A stretch of DNA of 64,000 nucleotides from Gavia stellata (GCF_030936135.1 NC_082595.1:12996430-13060429), one strand, 5' to 3'; shown: positions 40,201 to 51,932, counted from the first letter of the stretch. Notes: a model not told the origin generated them from the sequence alone. Made by a program: numbers and translations.

Positions 40201-43200
40201 ATTCCTGGCTATCTGAATGGGTATCCCAAATGCCCAGAGATATTTTTATCTGTTATTGAAATCATGAAATATTAAACACAGTATATTGTAGTTTGCTGTT
40301 AATTACATGGAATTTGCTATTCTGCATTCAAGATATTTTTTTCCTTTTTTTATCCTGATGCCATCTTTTGCACAGCAGGGATAAACTGATTTTTAAATAC
40401 TTCATAAAACATTTGTTTAACATACCTATGCACAACAATAACAGAAAAACAACCCTGTTTTACCTCCCCTTCTCGGATCACAATGTCTTTTTGTTTCCCG
40501 CTTTCAATTATCTTCAAACACATATCTCCTTTAACCTGGTAAAAAAGCTGAAGGAATAGGAAAATAACATTAAGGCAACTACTCCAAAACATTCTGTACT
40601 TCATATTCTGTATATAAAGGATACATGTACAAATACATGCAATGTGTAATTGCAAATATTTACAGATTTTTCCTAACAATAAATAACAGACTTCCAACCT
40701 TTGTTGCTTTTGAAAATGTTACTAAATATGTATTACTTTCATTACCTAACACACATTTGACGAGCCATCTAAGAGGTCTGTAACTACTTAGAGAGCTATT
40801 CTGTGAACCCAATGGAATTCCATTGCACTCTTTACTCCCGGGAATTACTCTTTGTAGGGCTGGGATGTTATGGTTAAGACATCCGTTAATTACACTGTAT
40901 ATAAAGCTTCATTTCAGATGTAGCAAGGTCTTCACTATTACATTCAGTCAAATTAAATATCACTTTTCCAAATAAGATCCAAATACGCAGGCACAGTTTT
41001 GTGTGTGTGTGTTTTCATTTTTTTTAATGGAGATTTCTCATATGGGAATAATTGCCCATTTGGAAGCTGTTCTGCTTTATTTCTGTGGATATCCTCAAAG
41101 CCCAGCAACAGCTGCTCCTCTTCCTACCATGTATGTAAAAGGATTATATTCAAAGCATGTATAAGGACAGAACCACTGAACCCATAATTCCATCTTCAGT
41201 GACCTTTCCACAGCTCTGTTTTCAGAGAAGCTTTGGGGGGGGCTCTGAGGTGCTCAGAGCTAGCCTCATGTTTCATGGCAGAACTGTGCTATGATCTGTA
41301 AGCAGGTCTCTCTTTTGACCTGGAATAATGGGCACGTTTTTTCCTAGCTTTATATAATAGAGGACAACAGTACTTCAAAAAGTCAACTTCAACTTTCTGC
41401 CACTCTCTGCCAAGCTTCTATATGCTTTTGAGGTTCTGTTTGCCGTATCTAGAAACCAAACAGATTAATTCATAGAATTGCTAGTGTAGCTGGAATTGTC
41501 TGAAACCTGATTAAAAGTTAGAACTATAATGAATATAATTGTATTTATAGTAATTCACTGCAATTTTAGCAAAATGGAAAATAAACAGAGGAAAGAAGAA
41601 ACCACCAAAGTATATTAAAACCCTGAACTAAACCTTTTCTGACATTAGAAAACTTAATCAATTTTTTGAATCAGGATTACTTCCAAAACAGTTCTGAAAT
41701 ATTAATACATGCCCCTGAGAATTCAAGAACGTAAGAAAGAACAAATGTGCTGCCAAGGGACTGAAACAGTAGAGAGAACTGAAGATGAACTGGAAAAGAG
41801 CTCATGCTGAGAGCTCTTAACATGAGTGAAAAGTTCACCTTGTGCCAGAGACATCACCATGGATAAATTATAACTCTTGCCTAGATGGCCACAGTGCCAG
41901 GCTACTTATACTGCTTGCACTCCATTTCCCCATGCTCTTTTCCTGTCATTTTCTTTGGTGTTACTGAATGACCGTATAAAATGCTATAGTAGCCCTCATT
42001 ACAGAGCACATCAGGCAAGGGTAACTGCTCATTGTACAACATAAAGTGACTTGAGTGGGGAAGTGATCTCTCCTTTTTTTCAAAAAAGACCCATCTAAGA
42101 CCTTAAGATCCTGATGGATTATCACACAGGCCATTGGTAATATGGCACTGGTAATGCTGAAATTGAAATATCCTTTTTGAAACATTGAGCTTTGGAGTGT
42201 TATCATACCTATAACTACTGAGGGAGCTATTACTGAACACATGTACAGGACATGTAGAAGAGGGAAAGGACAACAGAGGCAGAGGCTTATTCTGCTTGTG
42301 ACCATGAATCACGTGGCTAAGCAACCTTCTGGTAATGAGAGACTGGGGAGGGGAAAGGGGACATGCAGTTTGATAGATGAGCATCACAGTCATGAGGAAA
42401 GATTCTGAACACTAAATTTGAATTAAAAGAATTGTTTTGCTGTGGGAAAGGTGAAATGAAGTAGGCTGCACACTGTCAATAAAAGTGTTTTTCTGACTGA
42501 ATTTAAATAGTACCTTTCACTATAAATTATGGCCTATTTTTCAAAACTCTTTTTTGAAAAATGTCTGGGTGCTTCAGTCATCCATAAATCATCTGATGTA
42601 ACTGTGATTAATACAAGTGGCAGTAATTATTGATTCTACTGCTGTGCTTATATTATACCCTGAACTTTTATCCAGAAAACTGTCAACTGTTTTCTCACTG
42701 AGTTACGGGCCATGCCCATTTCACAGGACAGTTTGGCAATACAGTATTGTACAGTCTTTTTGCTGGAATGTTGTTTTTCCTAAATGCTGAGTGAGCTTTG
42801 CATTCTGGGCAAATCTGATCTCTTCCTAAGTGTCTCCTGGAAAAATCAAGGCCTGAGTAAGGAAGTACTGGGGTGTGTATGGGTGTGCACACACGCATAT
42901 ATATATGTATGTATATATGCAAATACGTATGCATATCTAAATAGAGAGTAAGTCAGTAAAGTTCATGCCACCTGAAAATACAAGCTTTCCTAGTTGGTCT
43001 GTTTTTGCTGGGATAATCTGGTATCCATTCTCCACAGCAGTACTGAAAACTGAGGAAATGTGTAACATTTTCACTCTATTAGCAACTTATTAATTACAAG
43101 GCCTCTTGTTACATGTAAAATAGATACATATTCTTGAAAAAAAGCCTAGATTTGTATCTTGCTACTGCATAATGGGTCAAAATTGGACATGAATTTGTCT

Positions 43201-46200
43201 TTCTGAGTGAAGAATGTGGCTCAAGGAAGAAACAAAGGTTGTTCACAATTCTTTTTATCCCTTGTATTACTAAATGTGCTTATTTGGGGCTTTTTATTTT
43301 ATTGTTTTTATACCTCCTTCTTTTCTTCTTTTCATTTTTCCAGATTTTTGCCTTTCATTTAGCTTTCCTGCTTACTATGTGATATCTTCTCATTACAGTT
43401 ACACTAAAAACACCTCCTCTTATTAATTCTCACCTTACCTCTAGAAGTTGAGCTACCTAGAGGTCATTCTTTACCCTAAGCATAACTCCTTTTTCATAAC
43501 ATTGTTCAATATGATCATTAAAAACTGCAGGTATACCTTTGACAACTAAACTGAAAGCCCCTTAAGATTGAGAGTTTATTTTTTTACTCATTTAATTTTC
43601 CTTAAATTCTCTTTATTGTAGGAGAATTACAACCTCCTTCCTTAGTCGGTTTTACCTTTTTTGATCGTGCTTCAAACCTGATAGTATTGTCTTAAGCTGC
43701 AGTGAAAGGCAGCATGACCAGTGCTGAATCATTGTCAAGTCTATAAAGAGGTATTTTGCTCAATTATGCAGACTCATAAAATAAATGATGCAGGCATTTC
43801 TGGAGAATGCAGTGAATAAAATCCAAAATTGGTTTTACTATAGCTAAGCTTTGTTATGATCATGGTTTTTATTTATCATTAACTCCTCCAAAACATATAG
43901 TCCCCTTTATTTTTCACTTAGCTATTTCTTGAAAGTTATATGGTGAATTTATAAGATAAGACTAGAGGTTCTTCCTCCCCACCACCTCAGGCATTGCAAT
44001 GCCAAAACTCACAAATGCTACTGTATGATGGAAAGTTCAAGAGACAAAGGTACGTCCAGGACTGTTCCCTGGTACCTGGAATGCACCTGCTACCCTGTAG
44101 CCATGAGGGATTAGGCATCATGTCAGGGCCACCACAGAAGCTTTCAGTGGTCTCATCAAGTTGACTACACAAGAATTGTAGTCACTAGTCCATGTAATCC
44201 AAAGCTCTCTTGACAACTGAGGTACATTGGAATTCCTATGAAAACTCACAAAACTAGCTATATAGCACAAACACTTTCTTTGTTGCGCGTGTTAAGGAAG
44301 TTTTGTCTATATAGCTATATAGGTGCATTGTCACAGCCTGATTTGGCTCCTTGGAAAACCTGTCCAATGGAAAACAATGTCTCAGGTATGAGGCAGTACT
44401 TCTGTGCGGAAGGATGGCAAATAAGTAGTGTGCAGAAAATTAAGAAGGAAGTGAAGCAGTACAGAGAAAACTGAGAAGGAAGAAAATGTTGAGTTACTTA
44501 TTTAGGAAACACCTCCTTGCTGAGAAGAGGAAAAAAGTTGTGTGAGACTAGCTGCCGTTCTAGTCTAAACAAATGTTCAGGAGACAATCCTAAAACGCTT
44601 TGAAGAGAGTCCAAATCAAGCCTCCAGTTTTTCTCATAATTAGCCAGTCAGAACTGATCTTCCCGATACACCTGCACACTAACAGCGCCAGCAGAGAACA
44701 GCTCTGCAGCAGGAGGATGCTCCTAAATCCTCATCTCTGCATGTGAACCCCTTGCTGCTGTGAACCACAGGCTGACAAGTGCAAGTTGTGCCACAGGACA
44801 CACTATAAGCTGTGTGATAACAGGCATAAAATAATGAGTGAACAGATATAAACAATCCTAAATTTAACTTTCTTTCTAAAACAACACTTCTTTGCTATCA
44901 GAATAATACTAGTAGCATAGCATCAGCTAAATTTGCATAAAGGATTTGTGGATTTCTGCGTTCATGATTTGGCCTGTTAACAGTTTGCCTATATAGTTTG
45001 TCTTTTAAATTATCACTCAGAACTATAAATGACCTTTTACCTGCCAAAATAATAAGCTGAACATGGTTTAGAATGTTTTTTAATCCCAAATCTAATTTAG
45101 GAATATGCCCTTTTACTAGGATATTCTCTGCTTCACAATTCGTCTCTAATGAAAAACAGGGATTTAAAGGCTTAATTAGATCACACAAAGGTACAAGTGT
45201 GTTTGATAAAAAGCTATGGTAAAATGCAACATATGACTATACTGTACCTCCATAAAAGCGGACAAAATTGGCCCATACATTAAACTGATATGCAACTGAT
45301 AATGCTTCTTATGTGTATATTGCCAATTTTCCTATCTGATTGGAACTTTGTTTCCGTTTTTAGTTGCTGAGTAATTGTGGCAAATTTGCTATTTAAATGA
45401 GGATGTATTGATACCTAAAAAATCTTGTATCCAGTTGAATTAGCAATAATTTACTATATTGTTGCATACTGATATAGATTATGCCTTCATAGATATGGCT
45501 AACTTTTTACACTGTTGGAGAGTCATATAATGGGTTTAGGCTTATTAAAGTTAGGCCAAATTCTTTTCAAACACAGGAACATCTTGCAAAATAATAAATA
45601 AAAGGTAAATCATATTAATCTAACTTTCATTTTAAGGGAAGGGGAGGAGAAGATAAATTTAAAACAAATTAAACAGCGCAGGAATTGGTTGAGGACCAGG
45701 GATAATCCAGTATGAACTGGGAGATGCAGGGAGAGACAAGATCATAAAGAAAAGGAAAAAAAACCCCAAAACTTAATATTGTCGTGCAGGCTATTGTACC
45801 AGTTAAATTTCAGCTTGGTTTTGCGTGTTCCTCTCTTAGTGTATAGCTCTAATGTATTCCCCAGAGCAAGAAAATAAATTAATTGTATAAAACCAAAAAA
45901 GTTAAGTTACAGAAAAAAACATTTGGAATTGTTAACTTCCATATGTACCTTCACATACCTTCATTATATGCTTTGCCAAACCTTGATGCTGTTGACCTTA
46001 ATAACATAATTCACTCACTCTTTTTACATCTAATATGCCATAACAGCAGTGTACAGACTAGATATTCTTCTCAGTGCTTTCTGAGCAGTCATACTACAGA
46101 TGTGATTGCTCCTTTCCCAGGGACATAATCATGTTGACGAAACCACATTTTGTTTTCCCCAGCTAAGTATCTCTGGAATTTCCTTGTAAATATATGATGA

Positions 46201-49200
46201 ATGTTAAATTCTTCTGGTTAGCAACAATCACTTCACATGCGCTGCCCTGAGACCTGGCTTGCCTCCTTCCCAGCCCAAGCAACCTGCCGGCATGGTCCTG
46301 GGTGTTGCCAGAGCTCCCCCTGTGCAGCTGATGACAAGGGACATAATTGAGCATGTTGGGTAAGCTGGTACATGACCGGAGATGCCTGTGCCCACAGCTG
46401 CGGGTGGGCTATGAGACCATGGTGGCAATCCAAAGCAGGCAGGAGTCAGACTCTGATAAGGTAGCAACCGCTCTTTCAGAGCGGTATGGTTATAATGACT
46501 ACAAACACCTGCACAGCATAATTGTAACAGAAAATTAATGAAGGCTGGTTTTGTGAGAAATGATTCGGTGATACGTAAACACAAATTTTTGTTTCTTTTA
46601 AAAAGGATTTATTGAACTTGACTCACTTCTGCCTTGAACTATGTATATACTCAGGCTTGGGTTTCCAAAGGTACTTAAAATTAGGTGGCCAAATTTTATT
46701 GGAATTACTTAAAATAAATTACTCTGCGGGAAACAAGGCAAATTGCCTCCCATCCTGAAATTGTTACTGCCAGACCTCTAGTGTCCCCTTTCCCTTAGGG
46801 TTCCTTCAGAGTCACTTGTGATACCTCTGACTCAGAGAAGTCCTCAGGCCAAGCAGACAATTCCATGAAAAAGGCAGTAAACAAAGTAGATGTAAATTGT
46901 AACAATTCTGATAGGTTTCTACTCTTTCTTCCCATATTCTGCATTTGGCACAATGGCTACTCACAACTCAAAGCAGTGGGATGGCTTTCTTTTGATACAG
47001 AAGATGTGCAGCGAAGCGGACTGATTTGAAAAATATTTAGAGACTCTATTCTTTAACCTTCCAAACGTGAATGAAAGCTGAAAATGCTGATATTTTCCAC
47101 AAAGTCCAAAAAAAAATAATTTCAAGCCAATCAAAATATTTAGGTTTTTTTAATTTTAAAAATCTTTTGAATTATAGACTGATTGTATATTTGAATTATA
47201 GATTGATCTTCTGCAACAAAATAGCACTTTAAAAATATTGTTACCTTTCCAAAGGTTTGTTCCAAAATGTTGAAATGACATGTTTTGTGTCAGAACACTT
47301 TCTCTAGTTTCCTGTTAGAAATGAATTACAGCAAAATAGATCTGATCTCATGTGTTTGTTTTAAAGGAAATGCACAGATGGTGTACTTCTCTGGTGAATG
47401 ATTCTGTTTAAGTCTTTGAATAGACCTAATAAATACAACATCACTGAGCCTGGCATTGCTAATCTGTAGCTGTAGCTTCAAAAGAAGCTGCATTTTAATC
47501 ATTATAGATCAATTAAAAGCGCAAAATATAAACAGCCTATAGGTTACCTCTTCTCCTTCTTCAATATGATAATCCTTCCTTTCATTTGGCCCTCCAACAA
47601 ACATCACATTTAATTGACAGCGATGCCTAGAAAGGAAAGTGACATTTTAAAGCTACCTCCACTTGTGATGTTCTTTATTTCACATAAGTTTTTTTTTTAA
47701 TTTTTTGAAGACAGTGAGTCAATGAAACAATGCTGAGTGAGAAGCAATATCCGGAATAAGAACTCAAGAGACCTTGGATGCATCTGTCTGCTTTGCCACT
47801 GTCCTGCCCGGTGACCTGAGGCCAGCTACCTTCCTCCTGGTGTTTCAGTGCCTCCAGCTATGAAAAGGGGACAGCAATAGTTAGCAACTGTGGAAAGAGC
47901 TTTGAACTGTAAAGATAAAGAATGCTACATAAGAGACAGGAAAATGTCTTTTCAACCCGAGCTGATTAGATCAGTATTCTGTAAAGGTAAGACACTTTTA
48001 AAGGTTAATAAAGGTAAAAACATTCCCATTGGTAGAATTACCAGAGATAGTGACGGTAGGAATTATCAGCTAATTTCTCTTCTATTTATACTGGTTTTGC
48101 TAAGGCGGAACAACATTACAATGGTTTCATTGTGGTTGTGGTTGATTCAGAAAAGGAGATTCAGGCCCTTTATCTTAACTCTGCCCCTTTTAAGAGCCCC
48201 AGTGAGCACCTCTCTAAGCTGTCACAAAGAATAGATATCATCACTACTATCTATCGGCCTACTTACACTAATAAAGAGGTAAGGTAGCATGTTTTCATTT
48301 GCTAAAAAAAACCTGTAAAACAGGCCTGTTAGCTGTGATTCAAAATTTGTCCTTAAGCTCTTTTTGATATGTGAACTGGGGAGTGTTGACCTCTACTTTT
48401 CAGTGAGGAGATTCTGGGCAATACTTAGGCTAACAGGAGATCCTAGTAACACAGAACCAGCAGAGCCACACTCCCCTGCAACACAGGGAAGAATGACGTG
48501 CTTCTGTGTCAGCACCTTGTAAGCCTTAATTGAGAGAAGCTATTCTGAACTGCTGAATATATACATTTCATCTGCTACTGTTATCATGTTTACTTTGAAA
48601 AGTATTTAAATTTTAACGAACAACACAGTAGAGATTAACAAAGCAGAAATAACAACTAACAGTGACAAAACTCCTTGGTCAAATGAACGTCTAAAGAATT
48701 AAATTAGATTACAATTCTTAAATTGACTGTTTTCACCATAGGAAGCTGTACACATTACAGCACTTGGCTTCATGCCCATATCCTAAAATAAGGAACCAAA
48801 ATCAGAACTGCTTGTACCTTGCTGATTTAATATTAATTTTCAAGAATGCACTATAATACTTCTGCATTAATGAACCCTTCTACTAAAGAAGGGCAGGAAG
48901 ACCAAAACAGTAACAACATGGCTAATAATTAATGAAATAAATTAAAATCAACCCTGGAGAATAAAATAAGAGAAAGACAATCTATGGGTATCTTGTAGCC
49001 TACTTTTAAGATAGAGAAACCCATACAGTTTTGTTATTAGTTCAATAACTAAAAGTGAAAATATTGCTCTAAAAATCATTGTTAATTTTTTGTTTGGCAA
49101 ATCTACCACTAATTCTGTTACCCTATGGATTTATCTGGGGTTTACATAATAAACAGGCAACCATGGGATAATCATTCCTATCATTAACAATTATTCAATG

Positions 49201-51860
49201 ACACCATCAAAAAAATTCCAGCTATCAAATACAAACAGGAACTCTAATAGGTTTGCTTGTCCATATTGCTAAATAAAGTTTTCTGTTTAATATAGTTGCA
49301 TTAAGTTAAGAAGAAAAATCATAAGGAAGGAAAGCAGTTTCAGTTAAGACTGCCAAAATGCAGTTAGAGTCTCATAAATGTTTCAGGGGTGTGAAAATGA
49401 CTTGATTGCACTATTTTTAGAATGAGGTGCTAATCAATAGCCTATTAAGTTTTACATACTCTTATATTTCTCTTCTTAATCACATAAAGAAAATGGTACC
49501 AGCAGGCAACCTTTTAAAAAGTCTAAAGACCATGAAGAATCACATAGTCCATGACCACAGTTAGGTCTCCTTATGGTAAGTATCATATTCTGAACTCAAA
49601 GAAGAGCTTTAAAATTGCCATAGCTACCCTGTAAAAATCAGCTATGTCAAGGGTCCTGATTTTGCACTAATTGCTCATTGTTGAGGTTAAAAAGCACTTA
49701 ATCTTGTAAGAGTGTGTCATTAAAATACAACTAATTGAATTGCAGCTCTTACATTGTGTCCTTTTCTTGACTCTGGTAAAACTCAGGTGGTGATTCAGGA
49801 ATTGGGGTTTTGTTTTGAAATCCCAAATAGGTACTTAAAACTTTTGATCCTCTTAAGGGTATGGAACACAGCTGAATAAAAGCTTGAAAGCCATAATAAA
49901 TTTAGACATTAAAAGTCCTACTGATCTGCTGTAAGACCTAATTTTTAACCGTTAATTCTCTCTTGAAACACAGGATCATAAGTTACTTAAATGTTTTGAG
50001 GTGGTTGCCTTCCAGTGTTGGAGAAGGCATTGAGAAGATTGCCTTACACATCTCTACTCAGCACATAAAGGATCAAAGCCTTTGGAAATATGTTGGAAAT
50101 CTATTAGTCATTTCTTGGAAAATCACCTAAAACCTTTTTGGAAAATCCTGAAAGCATTTAGATAGCAGCAGGAGCATATAGTAGATGGCTTTCCTCTCCT
50201 CCTTCACAGGCTGAAGCTACGTTGGAAAAATGGGTTTGTTTGTTTTTTTTTTAATCTATGCAGTTTTTATCCCAAAAGATGTTCCTTGTTTCACTGTGGC
50301 TTCTTGCAATGTTTATGGGGAAGACTTGTCAACACTGAGTATTTACGGATCTATGTGACTGTCTGACCTCTGATAGATCTTATGTTCCACTTAACTTCAG
50401 GATTACAAAGAGCTGCTGGTATGGAGTGCAGAACAGTGCAGTAATGACAAAAAGGTTCATCTTACTGATGAAAGAAAACTATGAATATTCCACATACTGT
50501 AAATGGCTATGCTTTACAAAATGCTTCCTAAATCCATTTTGAAAGTGCAAGAAATGAAAACACTCATAAGGAGAAGACACTTTCCTCATTATCTCCCACT
50601 GTGAACTATTGTAGTAATTCAAGTTTCATAATTTCTCAGTTAAACATACAACTGTAGTTTCAACACAGCCATCTCAGTAAGGCTGTGCCCTTTACTTTAT
50701 TCTTGTCTTGCAACCATTACTTTGAAAAGTAACCCTTGAACCTGCGAATGGAAATTATTATCACTGCTACCATACTGCCCATTCAGCTTTTGATTAGAGG
50801 TAGCACTTCAGGGTAGGGCAAGAGGAACGTTCTTTGGTGCTTTTTTTAACGATTAAAGTTGCAAAGCAAGACTTTATAAAAAAAAAAATAAAAGCAAGAA
50901 AAATACTTTTTGTTTTCTTTATAAAACCTGGGTTTATATCACTCTTTACAGAGAATCTTTTTTTATGGAAGTCTTCTGTATATGGAGCTTTGGAGTCCTC
51001 AACTTCACTGACAAAAGAAATCCTTGTTAACGTTGTGACTAGAAGGTGCCACCCATTGGACCATTTACACTGGAATTTGTTGATGAGCTTTGACATTGAG
51101 AATATGCATACTGTACAACTGCATAATGGCCACACTTTTTTCTTACATTAGCTGTCTCATTCAGAATATGGTTTGTAGCTCTAAGGTGCCAGTCAGTGCT
51201 CTGAAACACTGCATCTTCAGCCTCCCGCTAAACAGAGGGTCCTACCCTGCCTTGACAGCTCTGGAATGCCCTGGAAACCTGCTCCTCCAGTGCCCTTGCC
51301 CTTTGTTTCTCCTTATCTTTCAGTGATATGTCCCGTCAGTTTTGATTGCTCCTGAAGATTTGGCTCCTCTGCAATGTTGGAATGACTCTCAGCAGCTCTA
51401 GCAGCTGTTTCAGGTTGTAATTTGGTAGCAGTAGTCTGTTAGCTAAATCTTACCATTTGTGATGCCTTCTCCTCAGATTTCTATGAGTTTATTGCCACAG
51501 GGCCTGACACGAAGTCCCTTAACTCGGTCTAACTGCCTACAAGAGACTTTGAGTTGAGGCAAATATCTTATATTCAAGTTGGTCTTTTCAGCTTCTGCAA
51601 AACAGATTTCAGTCACTTTCTGTTATGCAAAACAGCACTCTGACTGCAGTCTGAGAGGAACACAGTTCCTTACTAATCTTTACCATGTATGCATTTTAGC
51701 AGCTTCCTCTTATAGCTAAGAATATTTATACATCTAAGAACTGGGTAAAAAAAAAAAAAAAAAAATCTTTATTTACTTACATAAGCTTATTGCACACAGG
51801 TGGCAAAAAGGCAGCTTTGTTTTCTTCTATCCATTTTCTTATATTTACAAGAAGCTCCAT
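19180..51860 (-). CDS. HAAO: 3-hydroxyanthranilate 3,4-dioxygenase, complete ten-exon gene
   Basis: This cytosolic, iron-dependent ring-cleaving dioxygenase converts 3-hydroxyanthranilate plus O2 to 2-amino-3-carboxymuconate semialdehyde. That product gives quinolinate, the de novo NAD precursor. I assembled ten minus-strand coding exons: 51860-51781, 47626-47548, 40547-40464, 38805-38699, 35799-35710, 34998-34955, 23301-23156, 21981-21913, 20737-20655 and 19258-19180. They total 861 nt, 286 residues plus stop, equal to the human length I recall. All donors are GT, all acceptors AG, and every junction keeps frame. Residues 1-160 form the catalytic cupin, with Fe ligands His47, Glu53 and His91 and substrate residues Arg43, Arg95 and Glu105 in place. 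The rest is the second, non-catalytic cupin half. The start is fixed by a strong Kozak context and an in-frame TAA twelve codons upstream (51896-51894). The last ten exon calls rest on similarity to remembered vertebrate HAAO; no alignment was run. Confidence 0.97.
20655..20737 (-). CDS. HAAO: HAAO coding exon 9
   Basis: This 83-nt exon encodes residues 234-260, [20 protein letters not shown] then LLVCAQS, plus the first two bases of Met261. It corresponds to a beta-hairpin of the C-terminal cupin half. Acceptor is CAG, donor GTAAGT. Confidence 0.96.
21913..21981 (-). CDS. HAAO: HAAO coding exon 8 (AAG acceptor)
   Basis: This 69-nt, 23-codon exon encodes [19 protein letters not shown] and then IWQL (residues 211-233), matching the VIAYG...WLWQL segment of human HAAO. 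Donor is GTATGT. The acceptor is unusual: AAG after a 14-nt poly(T) tract rather than CAG or TAG. The next AG downstream would break the frame, so AAG is the likely site. Confidence 0.93.
22807..22845. repeat. Poly(G) 23-nt tract followed by (TG)n
   Basis: A run of 23 G (22807-22829) passes into TG repeats, in HAAO intron 7. The pre-mRNA would carry the C-rich complement. Confidence 0.93.
23156..23301 (-). CDS. HAAO: HAAO coding exon 7
   Basis: This 146-nt exon completes Asp162 and encodes residues 163-210. It contains [20 protein letters not shown], then a Trp-Leu-Asn-Asp-His motif and [11 protein letters not shown]. This is the start of the second cupin half. Acceptor is CAG, donor GTAGGG, and it ends in phase 0. 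It lies 11.65 kb from exon 6, the longest intron of the gene. Confidence 0.97.
24588..24653. repeat. Exact tandem duplication, 33-bp unit
   Basis: Two identical adjacent copies (24588-24620, 24621-24653) of a unit starting 'aaatactgaaagcaatctga', within HAAO intron 6. Identity implies a recent event. Confidence 0.93.
25382..25418. repeat. A-rich (AAAC)n microsatellite
   Basis: Imperfect caaacaaac repeat in HAAO intron 6. Confidence 0.8.
32946..33010. repeat. C-rich then A-rich low-complexity tract
   Basis: 'ccccctctccccccaccccc' followed by A-rich 'ccccaaaagcaacaaaaaac' sequence, in HAAO intron 6. Confidence 0.75.
34955..34998 (-). CDS. HAAO: HAAO coding exon 6 (44-nt micro-exon)
   Basis: This short exon, too small to stand out as an open frame, encodes [14 protein letters not shown] (residues 148-161). 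It aligns with the FFSSEQYRTGKPIP segment of human HAAO. The first base completes Glu147 and the last base starts Asp162. Acceptor is CAG, donor GTAATG. Its length is what is needed to keep exons 5 and 7 in frame. Confidence 0.94.
35710..35799 (-). CDS. HAAO: HAAO coding exon 5
   Basis: This 90-nt exon completes Arg117 and encodes residues 118-146, including [16 protein letters not shown] and PIIQ. It ends with GA of Glu147. Acceptor is CAG, donor GTAAGC. The segment links the two cupin halves. The Trp-Phe pair and the Asp-Leu-Gly-Thr-Gln motif are conserved in the family. Confidence 0.97.
38699..38805 (-). CDS. HAAO: HAAO coding exon 4 (iron ligand His91)
   Basis: This 107-nt exon encodes residues 82-116 plus the first two bases of Arg117. 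It contains [20 protein letters not shown], cupin motif 2, with His91 as third iron ligand. Arg95 and Glu105 of the substrate pocket are also present. The first codon reads Met where human HAAO has Ile; it is internal and not a start. Acceptor is CAG, donor GTGAAG. Confidence 0.97.
39451..39530 (+). repeat. MIR-like relic in HAAO intron 3
   Basis: 'ttgggcaagccacaccaatt', 'ctctgtctgcaaagcagag' and 'taatgatagtgcct' parallel the MIR core 'ttgggcaagtcacttaacct...ctgtaaaatggggataatgatagtgcct'. It lies in the 1.66-kb intron between exons 3 and 4. Confidence 0.55.
40464..40547 (-). CDS. HAAO: HAAO coding exon 3
   Basis: This 84-nt, 28-codon exon encodes [17 protein letters not shown] and then a stretch ending VIREGE (residues 54-81), beta strands of the catalytic cupin. 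Acceptor is CAG, donor GTAAAA, and both ends are phase 0. The open frame continues into the upstream intron by chance; the boundary was set by the FYQ...GDM alignment. Confidence 0.96.
42871..42936. repeat. (TG)(CA)(TA)n microsatellite
   Basis: Alternating purine-pyrimidine tract, gggtgtgcacacacgcatat then tatatgtatg repeats, in HAAO intron 2. Spurious short frames arise from it. Confidence 0.8.
47167..47206. repeat. Partial tandem duplication, 24-bp period
   Basis: 'ttgaattatagactgat' at 47167 recurs as 'ttgaattatagattgat' at 47191, in HAAO intron 2. Confidence 0.7.
47548..47626 (-). CDS. HAAO: HAAO coding exon 2 (iron ligands His47 and Glu53)
   Basis: The exon begins with the G completing Met27 and runs 26 codons. 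It contains [20 protein letters not shown], the cupin motif 1 of HAAO. By count His47 and Glu53 are the first two iron ligands and Arg43 lies in the active site. Acceptor is TAG, donor GTAACC. It is 79 nt long and ends in phase 0. Confidence 0.97.
47761..47940 (+). repeat. MIR-like (CORE-SINE) relic in HAAO intron 1
   Basis: The order 'ctttgccactgtcctgc', 'gtgacctgaggccagc', 'gtttcagtgcctccagct atgaaaaggggacagcaata' and 'aagagctttgaactgtaaag...gctacataagag' follows the MIR/CORE-SINE consensus. Divergence is high, as expected for an element predating the bird-mammal split. It ends about 135 bp upstream of exon 2 on the genomic axis. Confidence 0.7.
51747..51765. repeat. Poly(A) tract, 19 nt, beside HAAO exon 1
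   Basis: On the transcribed strand this is poly(T) starting about 10 nt inside intron 1, just after the exon 1 donor. Confidence 0.92.
51781..51860 (-). CDS. HAAO: HAAO coding exon 1 (start codon, residues 1-27)
   Basis: The exon starts with ATG at 51860 in the context gaccATGG (A at -3, G at +4). It encodes [14 protein letters not shown], then a stretch ending PPVCNKL, matching the N-terminus of vertebrate HAAO. It ends in phase 2 (AT), so Met27 is completed by exon 2. The donor is GTAAGT at 51780-51775. A 19-nt poly(T) tract on the transcribed strand lies about 10 nt inside the intron. The 5' end of the transcript is not determined, so only the coding part is given. Confidence 0.95.
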
Positions 51861-51870
51861 GGTCTGCCAG

Positions 51871-51932
51871 CTATGAAACTTTGGACGGAGATGTTAGCAT
51901 TTGCGAGGTCTCTTTCCGTGACCAAACTGCAT
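51871..51932 (-). promoter_or_regulatory. Two short upstream ORFs in the HAAO leader
   Basis: On the minus strand, one ATG at 51932 opens a 12-codon frame ending at 51894. A second ATG at 51900 opens a 9-codon frame (MLTSPSKVS) ending at 51871, ten bases before the HAAO ATG. The 12-codon frame shares the HAAO frame register and ends at the in-frame TAA. If transcription starts upstream of 51932, both would be in the leader and could lower HAAO translation. The transcription start is not known. Confidence 0.45.

Larger units (their letters stand above)
40548..47547 (-). other. HAAO intron 2 (7.0 kb)
   Basis: Holds a TA/CA microsatellite and a 24-bp partial duplication. Chance frames only. Confidence 0.85.
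47627..51780 (-). other. HAAO intron 1 (4.15 kb)
   Basis: Contains the MIR-like relic near its 3' end (in gene orientation) and the poly(T) tract near its 5' end. A 113-codon minus and a 105-codon plus frame overlap at 50.8-51.15 kb and look like chance. Confidence 0.85.

Noticed and set aside
47890-48234. 114-codon plus frame in HAAO intron 1
   Set aside because: It begins inside the MIR-like relic and has no similarity to a known protein.
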